Source: Grammothele lineata
Taxonomy: Eukaryota; Basidiomycota; Agaricomycetes; Polyporales; Polyporaceae
Assembly: GCA_002150815.3 (NCBI GenBank)
Contig: NDFF03000370.1
Coordinates: 806,001 to 870,000, forward strand
DNA length: 64,000 bases
Reading direction: 5' to 3'
The notes beneath the pieces are model-generated. The model was not told the DNA's origin. It did no database searches and worked only from the letters and a program-made list of their open reading frames with translations. How positions within the stretch are numbered: position 1 is the stretch's first letter; each line of letters begins with the position of its first letter. Below are positions 23,717 to 34,256 of this stretch, piece after piece. A program made the translations under genes and the position numbers.

Positions 23717-24256
23717 TCGTTGCCTTCCTGAGCCGTTTCCTGATACCTTCCACAGCGATACCTCTTGCCCCTGTCTCATCGCGCATACATGCTCCGCGAG
23801 TGAGACCGCCTCATTACTACTATGCCCTTTGCCTGCTGTTTTCGCATCTTTATCGCTTTGTGTTCGTGTATATGTCCCATTTGTTGTGTATCTTTCGTTC
23901 ATTGTTATGTCGGGTATGTGTGCCACGTATTGTGCGATGTGTAATGGGACTTGTGATTACGCGGAACGTGTGCGATGGAGAGCTATCTACGCCGAACTTG
24001 AGGCCGCCGCTGAAATGCGAGGCGTTGATTGGGGAGGCGGGTAGACGCACGTGTCTTGGTGATGGCTGTATGCGGTGACCTCACTGCGCCCAGCATGCAG
24101 ACAACCGACAGAGACGCCGCCACCTACACGTATTCCATGCCCCGCACTCACCACCGAGCTCGACACAGAGCTCCTTGACCCCGCATTCCCGTTAGTCCTC
24201 CTCTGCTCGTTACCTCCGCTCATTTGAATGAACAACACACGTCTGTGCTCGAACAG
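23717..24256. other. intergenic region and NVJ2 5' leader
   Basis: Holds the end of the 279-aa gene and the promoter of NVJ2. A short upstream frame that overlaps the NVJ2 start begins at 24228. Confidence 0.45.
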
Positions 24257-24302
24257 ATGTCCCTCAAAGCCCTCTTCTACGCCTACGTCCTCGGCGGCCT
24301 GA
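24228..24302 (+). promoter_or_regulatory. upstream open reading frame overlapping the NVJ2 start
   Basis: An ATG at 24228 opens a 24-residue frame that ends in TGA at 24300-24302, beyond the NVJ2 ATG at 24257 and out of frame with it. If the leader starts upstream of 24228, ribosomes that use this ATG would skip NVJ2, so it could lower translation. The transcription start is unknown. Confidence 0.4.
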
Positions 24303-27300
24303 CCTTCCTCCCGCTCGTTATCCTTGCCGCTATCTTCTTTGCCATCTACACCTCTGTGCCCGTCGGTGACCCCGACCCTGCCAAGCTCCGCAAACGCGAG
24401 CTCCAGCAACAATCCGTGGCGGACGCCGATGAACCCGACACCGATGCTATCCCCAAAGAACCGTCATCCCCAACCACCGCCGATGCCCCAGTAAACGACC
24501 TCCCGCGCCCACGACGAGGCTGGCTCACTGTACGGCGGACATTCGAAGAGTCGCCCGGGGACGGCTCGTACGTCGACTTCGTCAGGGGCTTCCTCGATGC
24601 GCGCTCCAAGGACCCGAAACGGTCGCGGCCCAAGGACACCTGGTACGTCGCGCTCAAGGGCACGGTGCTCTACCTCTATGAGGACGAGAGCATGACCGAG
24701 TGCGAGGCTGCGATCGACCTCGGTGCGCACGCCGTCGTCGTTTACCCCGAGGGCCTCCCGGACGGCGAGCTGTTCGCGAAGCGAAACGCGATATGCCTCA
24801 AGCCGAAGTCTGCGGCGGACGCTAGCGGGGCGAAGGAGATGCCGAGCGTGACGAGGGACATGCGTTTAGGCGGAGACGACGAAGACGACGCGGACGGCTC
24901 GGCCGAGGACAGGGAGAAGGCTGCGCAGCGGCGACGCGAGGCGGAGCGGCGGCGGGACGAGGCGCGCGAGCAGGCGACGGATACCGCAGCAACGGCGCCG
25001 TGGTTCATCTTCGTGCGGACCGCGGTCGAGATGGAGGACTGGTATCTCGCGCTCGTGCATGCATCGGACGGGCCCGCGCAGCGGCCGACTCTGGAGCCGC
25101 TTCGGCCGGTGTTCAGGCCGGAGGATATGGCGCACCTCGTCGCGACGCTCGATGAGCAGCCAGACGTGATACCGATGCGCTGGCTGAACGCGCTGCTCGG
25201 GCGGGTGTTCTTCAGCTACTATCGCACGCAGGCGCTCGAGGCGTACATTATCGGGAGGCTCATGAAGAAGATCTCGAAGGTGAAGCGGCCGACGTTTCTC
25301 ACCGATATCAAGGTCCGCGACGTCAGCGTTGGAAATAGAGCGCCGACGCTCAGCAAGCCGATGCTCAAGGAGCTCACCAAGGAGGGTGACGCGTCTTTGG
25401 AGGTTCACGTCGCATACAAGGGCGAGGTGCGCGTTACCGTGGAAGCAACCGCGACGATCAACCTAGGTGCCCGTTTCAAGACCTACGTAGTCAAGCTTGT
25501 CCTGGCCCTAGTTCTCCGGGAGATCGAGGGCAATCTACTGGTCAAGGTCAAGCGACCGCCGAGTAGTCGGATCTGGTACGCGTTTACCCAGATGCCGCGC
25601 GTCGTCTTGGACGTGGAGCCCGTCGTGAGCGACCGGCAAATTACTTGGAGCATGATTCTCAGCACCATTGAGTCGAAGGTGAAGGAAGTTGTGAGTGTCA
25701 CTCTGATCAGTTCCTGTATGCGTTGGTTGCTCAGACAGTATGACAGATCTACGAGTCCGTCGTACTTCCCAACATGGACGATATTTCGTTCTTTGACAGC
25801 GCACAATTTGTTCATCGTGGTGGGATCTGGGCGGACGCTTCTCGTCACGAACGAGCCCCAACCCTCGAAGGGGAAGAGCAGACCACACCCTCAGTGCCCG
25901 CCAAGGTAGATACCGGAGAACCAGATCCGCCCGCTATGGCGCGTTCACATTCTGCGGACGAGGCCGAGAAACCAAGCTCCTCGCCACCTGACGCTACACC
26001 CATGGCCAGGGCTACTACAGTCGATGTCGCAGGAACCCCCGCGCCGAGCACTTCGCCCTCTATGAAACGGAGAACATGGTTCTCAACCGGTCAAGAAGAG
26101 GGAAATATCCTTGGATCAACTTCCTCCGGTGGTTCTGGGCCGGAAGAACCTGTGTCAAGGGGAAGAACGCTTGGGTCAGACAGTTCGGAGCGGTCGTCTA
26201 GTCAGCCAAACTTCAGCACTCAATTCGATCCTCAGGACTCCGCTCCCCCGTTGGAAGACTCGTCAGAACCACAGTTTCTGTCAGCCAAGGTTTCCGCGCG
26301 CCGCTCTGTCTCACGGCATTCTTCGTCGTCTCGCGCCGCGTCAGTTTCGTCGTCCCATGCAGGCGACATTTCCGACGACTCACCAGAATCCCAATCGGCC
26401 TCCGTTCGGTCGAAGAGTCCAGCACCACCCGGTAGCTCTCCTCGCCAACCACCGACAAGCCCTGCTGGCTCGTTCTTCCAGACGTTGAAGTCTCGTGCGA
26501 CGGACAAGCAAGCGCTAAGCAACACCGCGAAGGAGGCCATGCGCAAATGGGGTGTCAACTGGGGCAACTTTCGGCGCGAGTCCATCAGCAATGGGTCTGG
26601 GGGCGCCCTATCCGGGGACGATGTTCCGGACGGGGCAGGCCACGGGGACCAGCGGTCTGATAGTAGGGCGCCGACTGTCCGACCGAGCTACGCTGAGCTC
26701 CGCGCTGCGGTGGAGGAAAGGCGCGAGCGCGAGCGCGCGCCGCTGCAGGAGTCGTCGCGAAGCAACCAGCCCGCGTCGGATCCTATTCCTGTACCACAGT
26801 GCGAGAAGGGAAAGGAGAGGGAGGATAGCGTCTCCCCTTCCCAGCCTATTCCGAACCCCGGCGGCAGGTCGACGCAACCGGGCCCGCCTTGTTCGGAAGC
26901 GCTAGCGCAGCCACGCTCAGCGTCCCCCGCCCCACTAGAGAGGACAGAGTCGCAAGTCTCCAGCGCGTCACAGTACAACATACCTCCAGTGATGGCTATT
27001 GCACCAGAAGAGCCCGAACGCCCTGTGTCCACCATTCATACACAGCCTCTCCCTCCCAAGACCATGACTATCCCCGGCATCCACGCAAGCCACCGTGGGG
27101 AGGTCATGTCGATGGGGTACGCGCCACCGACCCCCGTTGTGCAACCGGAGGCGAAGAAGGCGCCGCTTCAGAGCATGTACCGTCTTTGGAAGACACCAGG
27201 CAATAACTCAACTCCGCAGCGGAGTAGTGCAGCCCCAGTTTCTCAAACCGGTTTCACAGGTCGGGACCAGGACTCTTCTATATCGACCGATGCCCATGGA

Positions 27301-27732
27301 GAGGCAGTCGTGCAAGCGCAGACGTCATCGCCGCCACCTGCTCGTGTTCCGCCTCCATTGCCGCCGCGCGCGAACTCGACGCAGGTGCTGCATACCAATC
27401 CGGACATATCTCGCCCCACGGATGGCCGAGAGTCCCCTTCACAGTCGTTAGCGTCGGCAGCTCTACAGTCAATCGTGTCGAAGGACAAAGCCAAGCGAGC
27501 TTCGTTAACGCCGCCGACGAGCACGCCCTCATCACCTGGTCAAGACACGGGGAGCGAGGAGCAGCCTGGCCAACCCTTCTCCCTCGACCGCAATGGTGCG
27601 GACATGACCGATTCGCCAGCCTCCCTCACGCCCACCCCGTCTTCCCCGCCAAGCCCGCCCCCTGCAATTCCGCCTATAGGTCGAGGACCGCCGCCTGCGC
27701 TCCCCCCGCGCCGGCAAAGGACAGCCGCATAA
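24257..27732 (+). CDS. NVJ2: Nvj2/TEX2-type SMP-domain lipid-transfer protein
   Basis: Two exons, 24257-25690 and 25747-27732, encode 1139 aa. An N-terminal membrane segment (residues about 7-31, with [17 protein letters not shown]) anchors the protein in the ER. This start agrees with yeast Nvj2, which has the same LGGxTFLPLV pattern at its beginning. Residues about 85-270 form a PH domain that is split by a roughly 70-residue Arg/Glu/Asp-rich insertion. Residues about 306-500 are the SMP (synaptotagmin-like, mitochondrial, lipid-binding) domain, from [16 protein letters not shown] to [17 protein letters not shown] proteins carry lipids at membrane contact sites; Nvj2 works at nucleus-vacuole and ER-Golgi contacts and moves ceramide in yeast. 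The tail of about 640 residues is Ser/Pro-rich, disordered, and ends with proline clusters resembling SH3 ligands. Assignment is secure; the tail's role is unknown. Confidence 0.93.
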
Positions 27733-29473
27733 CATCACTGCTGGGTTGGTCGCCTGTCTACTAGTTTCCGCTGTCAGTCAACATCGTCATCGCCCGGATT
27801 CGGATTGTACCGTATATTACTCTTCTCGTCGCATTGTCGCATTGTAACCGTACCGGAACACGACCACCGTCTCAATCATGCACTTTCTTCTTGGACTTCT
27901 CGTCACCGGCTTGTCCGCCTCGTGCGCCGTCTCATCGCACTGGGAGGAGCTCCTGTGTCTAGTCTTGTCGCTGCCCGCGACTCATCAGACCGCTGAACAG
28001 CTCTTGGCCACTTCACGCCTCGTGTGAGGAGGGCGTGGGCGTTGACACGAACATCGTGGGGGCATTTCCCTGCTCGCAACGTGGACGCGTCGCGCCTCTC
28101 TCAGTCGCGGTCTGCTGACCACGCGCGTCGCGCATCTGCGCAGCCTTCGCCGCAGGTGGGAGAAAACTTGGCGAGAAAGTAGACGCAGCTTCTCTCCGCA
28201 TTGGGCGCGTCTGGGCAGTAGCTGTTTCGCAATTGCGTGCGCGCCACAATCAGGGAGTAGGACTATCGCTCAGCGATGGTTTGATGATAATCGAAGAGCC
28301 CAGGGGTAACCTCGGCGCTGTGCGTGTCTGACTAGTGAATGTGTGTCAGTGTGTGTTGCGTTTTGTCATCGATCGCAGGCGCCGGCAGTGCTTTTCGTTC
28401 TGCGACCTCCCCGGACCGTGAAGAAGGAAGCAATATTGATTGACAGCCACGGCGTCGTGGATCAGACGAGGCTCCTCGAGGCTCCCTCTGTCGTCGCTCA
28501 GCGTGCGCAACACACCACCGACGTCTCGCCTAGGCCGCTGCGGGGATTGGGGCGCCCCCACGCACCGGGCCGGGGGCGGTGGCGGGAGGGACCTGCGGGC
28601 GGGGGAAGGATCTGGCGGGAGATCTGGGACTGGATCACGCACGGGAGGATCGATAGAGAGATCGGAGAGAAGGAACCAAGCTGCCGCCTCGGGAGAGGCG
28701 CGCGTTGGCGGGCGGTTGCCAGGGCGACGGGCCGCGTTCCGGACAGGACGGACAGGCGCCGCGAGCTCCCGTCTGCCCGGAGTCCGGAGAGACGCGCGCC
28801 GGCGACTGCAGCTCTCCTTGCATGCGGCAGTGGTCCACGCCACCTCCCGCGGGCAGGGCGGCAGGATATCGATATACTCATATACATATGCTCCCCGCCG
28901 CCACCGCGCGGCCCCGCTCGACGTCTGGCTCTCCGCCTCCGTACGCTCTTGTTCTCTCCCTCCCGCGCCCCCTCTCGCGGCGCGGTCTCACCGGCACCTC
29001 TCCAGCGTGGTACCCCGACCGGCAGGCTCGCCCCTTGGAGCGCGGAAGCCGGTGCGCACCGCACGCGCCCTCACACCCACCCTCTGCCTGGTTAAAGTAT
29101 TTTTGGGCGGGTGCCTGAGACCCTCCCTTGCGCTCGGATTCGAGCTGCTCGGTGTGCTGCACTCCATTCATTGCGTCACACGGAATCGCGCACCGCGCAT
29201 TTGCTCTCCCGCCCCTCCCGTTCCCGCCAAAGTCCCACTAAAGGTGCGTACGCGGTTCTCGTTTGCAGTCTTCTCCCGTCTATCAGCTCCGTCCAGCATC
29301 CTCACCCTTACCCTGCCTCTCTCTATACTACCTGCTTTTGCATGTCCGACGGCTGAACGTACGACGTGATCTACAGCAATTTAGCCCACACCCGCCGATT
29401 GCGATCCGCGCGCGCATACACACGCGCACGCGACGTCCACAGATAACATCGCACTAGCACGAGCCCTCCCTCG
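27733..29473. other. GC-rich intergenic region
   Basis: About 1.7 kb with no supported gene. It includes a G-rich block at 28567-28620 with several GGG runs that could form a G-quadruplex on the plus strand. Long open frames on both strands here overlap one another and look like GC-rich noise. The promoter of the 1239-aa protein gene should lie toward the right end. Confidence 0.45.
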
Positions 29474-32400
29474 ATGGCAACGACGCGTTCGGCAGGCAAA
29501 AATTCGATGGAGGAGCCGCTCGAGGGCGTCGCGGACGCCGCCACGCCCACTACACGGCCGAAAAAGAGGTTCATCGTCGAGCCGCAGGTGCTGAACGCTG
29601 CATTCGAGTCGGATCAAGCCTTGCCCGCAGGTGCGTTGTGTTGCGCCCTCGAAGTCATGTCGCGTCCTTCCTGCGGTCTGCAGACGGCTGTGTTTGCGCG
29701 TCGGGAAAGCGGTCAGTGGGGTTGGCGGCGCGGCGCTATGTCGGCAACATTGCGCCGGTAACTTCCCGACAAGGCATCGGACACCGTCAAACTAGTGGTA
29801 GGTGGCGTGTGCCACATATATGCGGGGGCATGGAAGATACTAGCCGTCTTGTGGTCGATGGGTGGATTATTCTGCGCCCTCTGGTTGCCGGCACTCTGAA
29901 TGAAGTGTGCGGTGACTACATGCACGGAAGCAAACCGCTTACTGAATATGGGCACGAACGTTCCTGTGGTTAACTGGCGAAGCATCGGAAGTAGGGGCTC
30001 TGGCAACACGAACCGCTTACCCGGCGCGCGAACGGCTAACCAGACTTGTAGTTCGGGCCTATCTGACATCTTCGTTTTAGGGCTTTACTCACCACCCCAA
30101 AGTCCCGGCGGCCTCCCGCCACCACCTCGCCCTCATGGTCGAAAGGACAGGTCGATACGGTCTAACCCGTCTTCGCCTTCGGCAAGCGGAGACCACTCCA
30201 TTAATATCATATTCACTTCCCCATGGCCGTCGCCGAGTATAAACTCCTTGGATACGCCTGGCTTTCCGAAGGCAGGATACACGGCAAAGCCGTCACCCCG
30301 GCTATCCAACTTTTTACGTGGCGACCTGGCGGGGTTTAGCGCTGCTCCGCGCAAGTCAATGGTGGACGAGGAGGAGCCGGATGACGCACGCGACGACGAG
30401 CAGTCCTCTCCGGCGACGCCGGTTATTCCATTAACCCCGCCGGAGCCAGGCGACGCTGCCGGGGTAAGAGACCGCTTGCCGTCGTCGCCGGACCTTGTCC
30501 TCGACGGCTCGCTCTCTTCACGACACAAGAAACCGCCGCCACCGGAAGACATGGCCTCGCCGCAGGGATCACTGCCGTCGTCACCCGAGATGGCGAGCAG
30601 CATGCCAGGAGACGGCGCGAAGGCGGTGCGCCAGAAAAAGTACCTGGCCGGGCTGCAGAAGATTACGAAGCTGGGGAAGCCGAGGCAGTCGGTGAGCGCG
30701 TGGACGGAGGTGGGGACGAGCTTGCGGCCTGCACGGCGGATGAGCGACGTGGATATCGACGTGCGCAGGGGCCACAAGAAGGAGGGCAGTGCGGTGAGCG
30801 AGGAGCTGTCGACACGACCGCGGCGGGTACTCGTGCGCGGCGGTGGAAGGACGGGGGGAGGGACGAAGCCATCGGCGAGCGTGCCCAGCTCGCCTGTGTC
30901 GCTGTCGGGCGCGGTGCAAGGTATGTCGTTTCCGTGGCGGCCGGCGGACGGCAAGGGACGTGCTGGCTGATGGTAGCAACGGGGACGACTTTGAATTGCA
31001 GGGCCTGTAGAGGGCGCACGCGAGAATGAAGGGGCGCACGGAGAGGGGGACGGGTGGGTGGACGTGGCTCGGATGGGTTTCAGGCTCGAGACGGGATCTG
31101 GAGGGCCATCAGAGTCGGGGCCGGCTGTCGCATCGGGTGGCGGGGCGTCGCCGCGGGATGGCCCAATCCGGGGCCATCAGAGCCAGGGGGCGGGATCGGG
31201 GGCGCCATCACCACGCGCGCGCAGTTCCCACGGCCCAGAAAGGACAGACACGTCGCGGCCGTCGCTGGGCCCGCCGCTTTCTTCGCCGTCAAGAGCCCAG
31301 GGCTCGTCTCTGCGCACCCGGTCAAGCCCCTCCTCCTCCCTCGACGACGACTCCCGTCCCGCCCTCTCCGCCCCCGCGTCACCGCCCCCCGGCGAGCCCC
31401 GTACCAGCCTCTCCTCTACCGTATACCCCGACTCGGTTAATAACCACTCCTTCCACGACACCCCGTCCCAGCGCACCCCCACCACCCCAGGCAGGCCCCA
31501 CATGACTCTAAGCCCCGACCGCGAGTCGTTCATCGACCTCGCGTCGCCGACCTTCTCTCAGTTTCAGCACATCTCTACGCCCCCTGCAGAGCAGTCTATA
31601 CCTCCCAGAACGCGCCGCACCGAAGGCAAGTCCTCGAAATCTTCCGCGAGCTCCTCCACTTCCTCGTCTCCCCGTTCCGGCGGCTCGGGCTCCTCCAAAC
31701 CCCGCCTTGCGCACCTCGTGCCCCCCTCTGTCCCCGAGAAGCCGCCAATCCCCACGGCGCCCAAGCCCGATTTTAGCTACCGCTCGCGGTCCGCCAACAG
31801 ATCTTCGCCCGTCCAGGGAAAGAAGCCAAGCCCGCTCAACACGTTTGCCGCCGAACTCGACCCGTCCCTGCCAACCTTCTCCGCGTCCAACGCCCTCTCC
31901 GCCAAAGAGCGCGCGGGCCGCATCCGCACCACCCGCAAGCTCGCGCAGGTATTCGGAGTGCCCCCGGGCGTGCAGGTCTCTCCCATCACGCCCGTCGAAG
32001 GCTATGACGTCGACGCCGGCTGCCTGCCCGTTGCAGGCCCGCTCACGCTCAGCTTGCCCTCCAAACGGAAGGCGCACCGGCCGATGGCGTCCATGTCGGA
32101 CGAGGTCGTTCCCGCCTCTGCCTATGATCTCTCCGGGGGCGCGGTCTGGCCGCCGCCGGAGGGCACCCGTTATGTGACGCTCGCGCCTCGTCGCCATTCG
32201 GCGCCGCTCTCCCCGGACGACTTCTCATCTCTCAGCCGCACCTCCACCGCGCGTACGTCGTCCGACCGCCGCACGAACAGCACGAACGATTCCTACGACG
32301 CCTCCTCCATCATCCAAATCGGTTCCACCGAGGGTGTACCGTTCGACGACGAGCTGTACGGCCGCGGCTCGTCGACCGCCGGCGTTCGGCGCAGCCGCTC

Positions 32401-33887
32401 CGGCGTAGTCCCCGGGTCTCCGACCTCGTTTATGGACCTGTCCGACGAGGAAGGCGCTGATAGCGCATTCGTCGAGACGCCGAAGGCGTCCCGGGGACGC
32501 GGCCGCCCGTTCTCGCCGTCCACCGCCTCGCTCGCCGAAACCGTCTCGTCCGACGTGCTCGCCGAGGAAGAGCGCCGTCGCAAACGTGAAAAGCTCGCGA
32601 AGCTCCATCGTTTCCTTGGCTCCCGCGTTCCCCCACACCTCGTGCTCGGCCCCCTCGACGAAGGTGCCCCCCTCCCTCCCCCTGCTCCCTCGCCCCGCGA
32701 CCCACAAGACGACGAAGGCGGAGAGGCCCGGCGGAAAAAGATGCTACGTCGCAGGAGCAGCTCGTCGGCGGAGTTTGCCAGGTCGTGGTCGGACGAGATT
32801 GACCGGTTGAAGGAGGAGCTCAACGAGCGCGAGAAGGCGATCAATGTCCGTCGTGCGGTGAAAATGGAAAAGGTGCGCATCCCCTCCTGCATCTTCCGTC
32901 TCATAGACGGGTGAATATATGTTCCGTTCTGTCCACCCACAGATGTTCGGCGTCGCGCCCCCGCAAACGCTCTACCACACACGTGCCCCGGTCGCCTCCC
33001 CGAGTGTTACTCTGCGGCCCCATTCTCCGGCCAAAAATGCCTCGCCGAGGAGCCCTGCCACTCCTCCCTTCCGGTTTGCGTCCCCTGGCCCTTCGTTGTC
33101 GAGCAAAGGCAAGAGCAAGACTCTCAAGCGTCCGGGATCTAGCGACTCATCCAAGCCCCTCATAGAAAGCAACGACACCTTCCTCGGCGCCAACTTGTCT
33201 TCCGTGTACATGCACTATCGACATTCGCTCAATTCGCTTAACGACATCATTGACAGGGTATGCTTTCCCTCCTACCATCATGTGCCTGTGTGCCTCGTAC
33301 TGAGTTGTATGTGCTCTCATAGGATGACAGGGAATCCCTTGCGGAGCTACATGACTACATCATTGGGGGAGAGTACCCTGTTGGAGACAAGTACGACTAC
33401 CAGTTCGCGGCCGTCTCCTCATCTTCGAACGCACCGCCGCAAATGTCGCCCAGCCTGGACGACTTCATGGTCAGCTCGCCGACGTCTAAGGCCGAGCGGC
33501 GCCGGTCGATGCCCTCGCGCATGTCGATCACGTCCCTCGCCTCGTACACATCGGACATCAGCGCGGTCATTGCTCCCACGCCGACCGACAGCTCATTCCA
33601 GATCGAGCCGTCGTTCCAGCAGCGCCGCCGCCGCGCGGCCAAGCTCACGCACTTCTTCGGCGTCGACTACCGCCAGCTCATGTCTCAGATCATCGAGAGC
33701 CTTGAGAAGGGTCTCGAGGAGGAGCGCGGGAAGGGCACGATGAAGCCAGACGAAGTCAAGGTACGTGTTGCGGCCATCAGCGGATCTGTCGTCCTGAACT
33801 GACCGCCGTCACCTCCATCCACAGGACCTGCAACAGAAACTGATGAGGCTCAAGTCGAAGCGCAACAGCCTCGCCTCCACATCATGA
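29474..33887 (+). CDS. 1239-aa protein with repeated KLxxFG-like motifs
   Basis: Preferred exons: 29474-29630, 29684-29711, 29983-29990, 30081-30920, 31002-32872, 32943-33257, 33323-33760 and 33825-33887. All but the 8-nt third exon are well supported; that exon is the only simple way I found to restore the frame, so residues around 62-66 are uncertain. Most of the protein is Ser/Pro-rich and disordered. Four folded-looking parts stand out: FIVEPQVLNAAFESDQ near the N-terminus; RKLAQVFG at about residue 655; EKLAKLHRFLG near 875, followed by a coiled coil at about 930-965; and AKLTHFFGVDYRQLM at about 1176, followed by a Glu-rich helix. The repeated basic-KL-x2-FG core suggests a short binding motif. 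I do not recognise the family; a scaffold role in polarity or signalling is only a guess. Confidence 0.7.
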
Positions 33888-34256
33888 ACTGCTCCCTCCC
33901 CTTCCGCTTTGTGACGCCAGACGCCCCACACCCGATGTCTCACATCTGTACATGTACATCGCTATCTCTGCGACGCATCTTTCTTCACGATTATCATGGG
34001 ACTCCCGGGTGCTGCGGACTATCCTATCCGTTTACGCGTGCGACATAGACTAGAGCTCCGTAATATTTCAGGCGGCGGCGCCGCGGCCAGCGCAGCGCGC
34101 GCCCGCGCGGGCATCCCCGCCACCATGCATTCCAACTACCGTATACTCTCGTGTACATTATAATAACATATTGGCCCGAAACAAAGTAACTACGTCTTTC
34201 CGAATGACATATAGCAAGTGTGCGTCCGCGTCTGCGAGGGTAGAATGTGGAGAGGC
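33888..34256. other. intergenic region between convergent genes
   Basis: 3' ends of the 1239-aa protein gene (plus) and the golgin gene (minus). Nothing else seen. Confidence 0.5.

Noticed and set aside
28440..29369. 309-codon plus-strand frame
   Set aside because: Three overlapping frames are open in both directions in a very GC-rich region; no conserved-looking segment.
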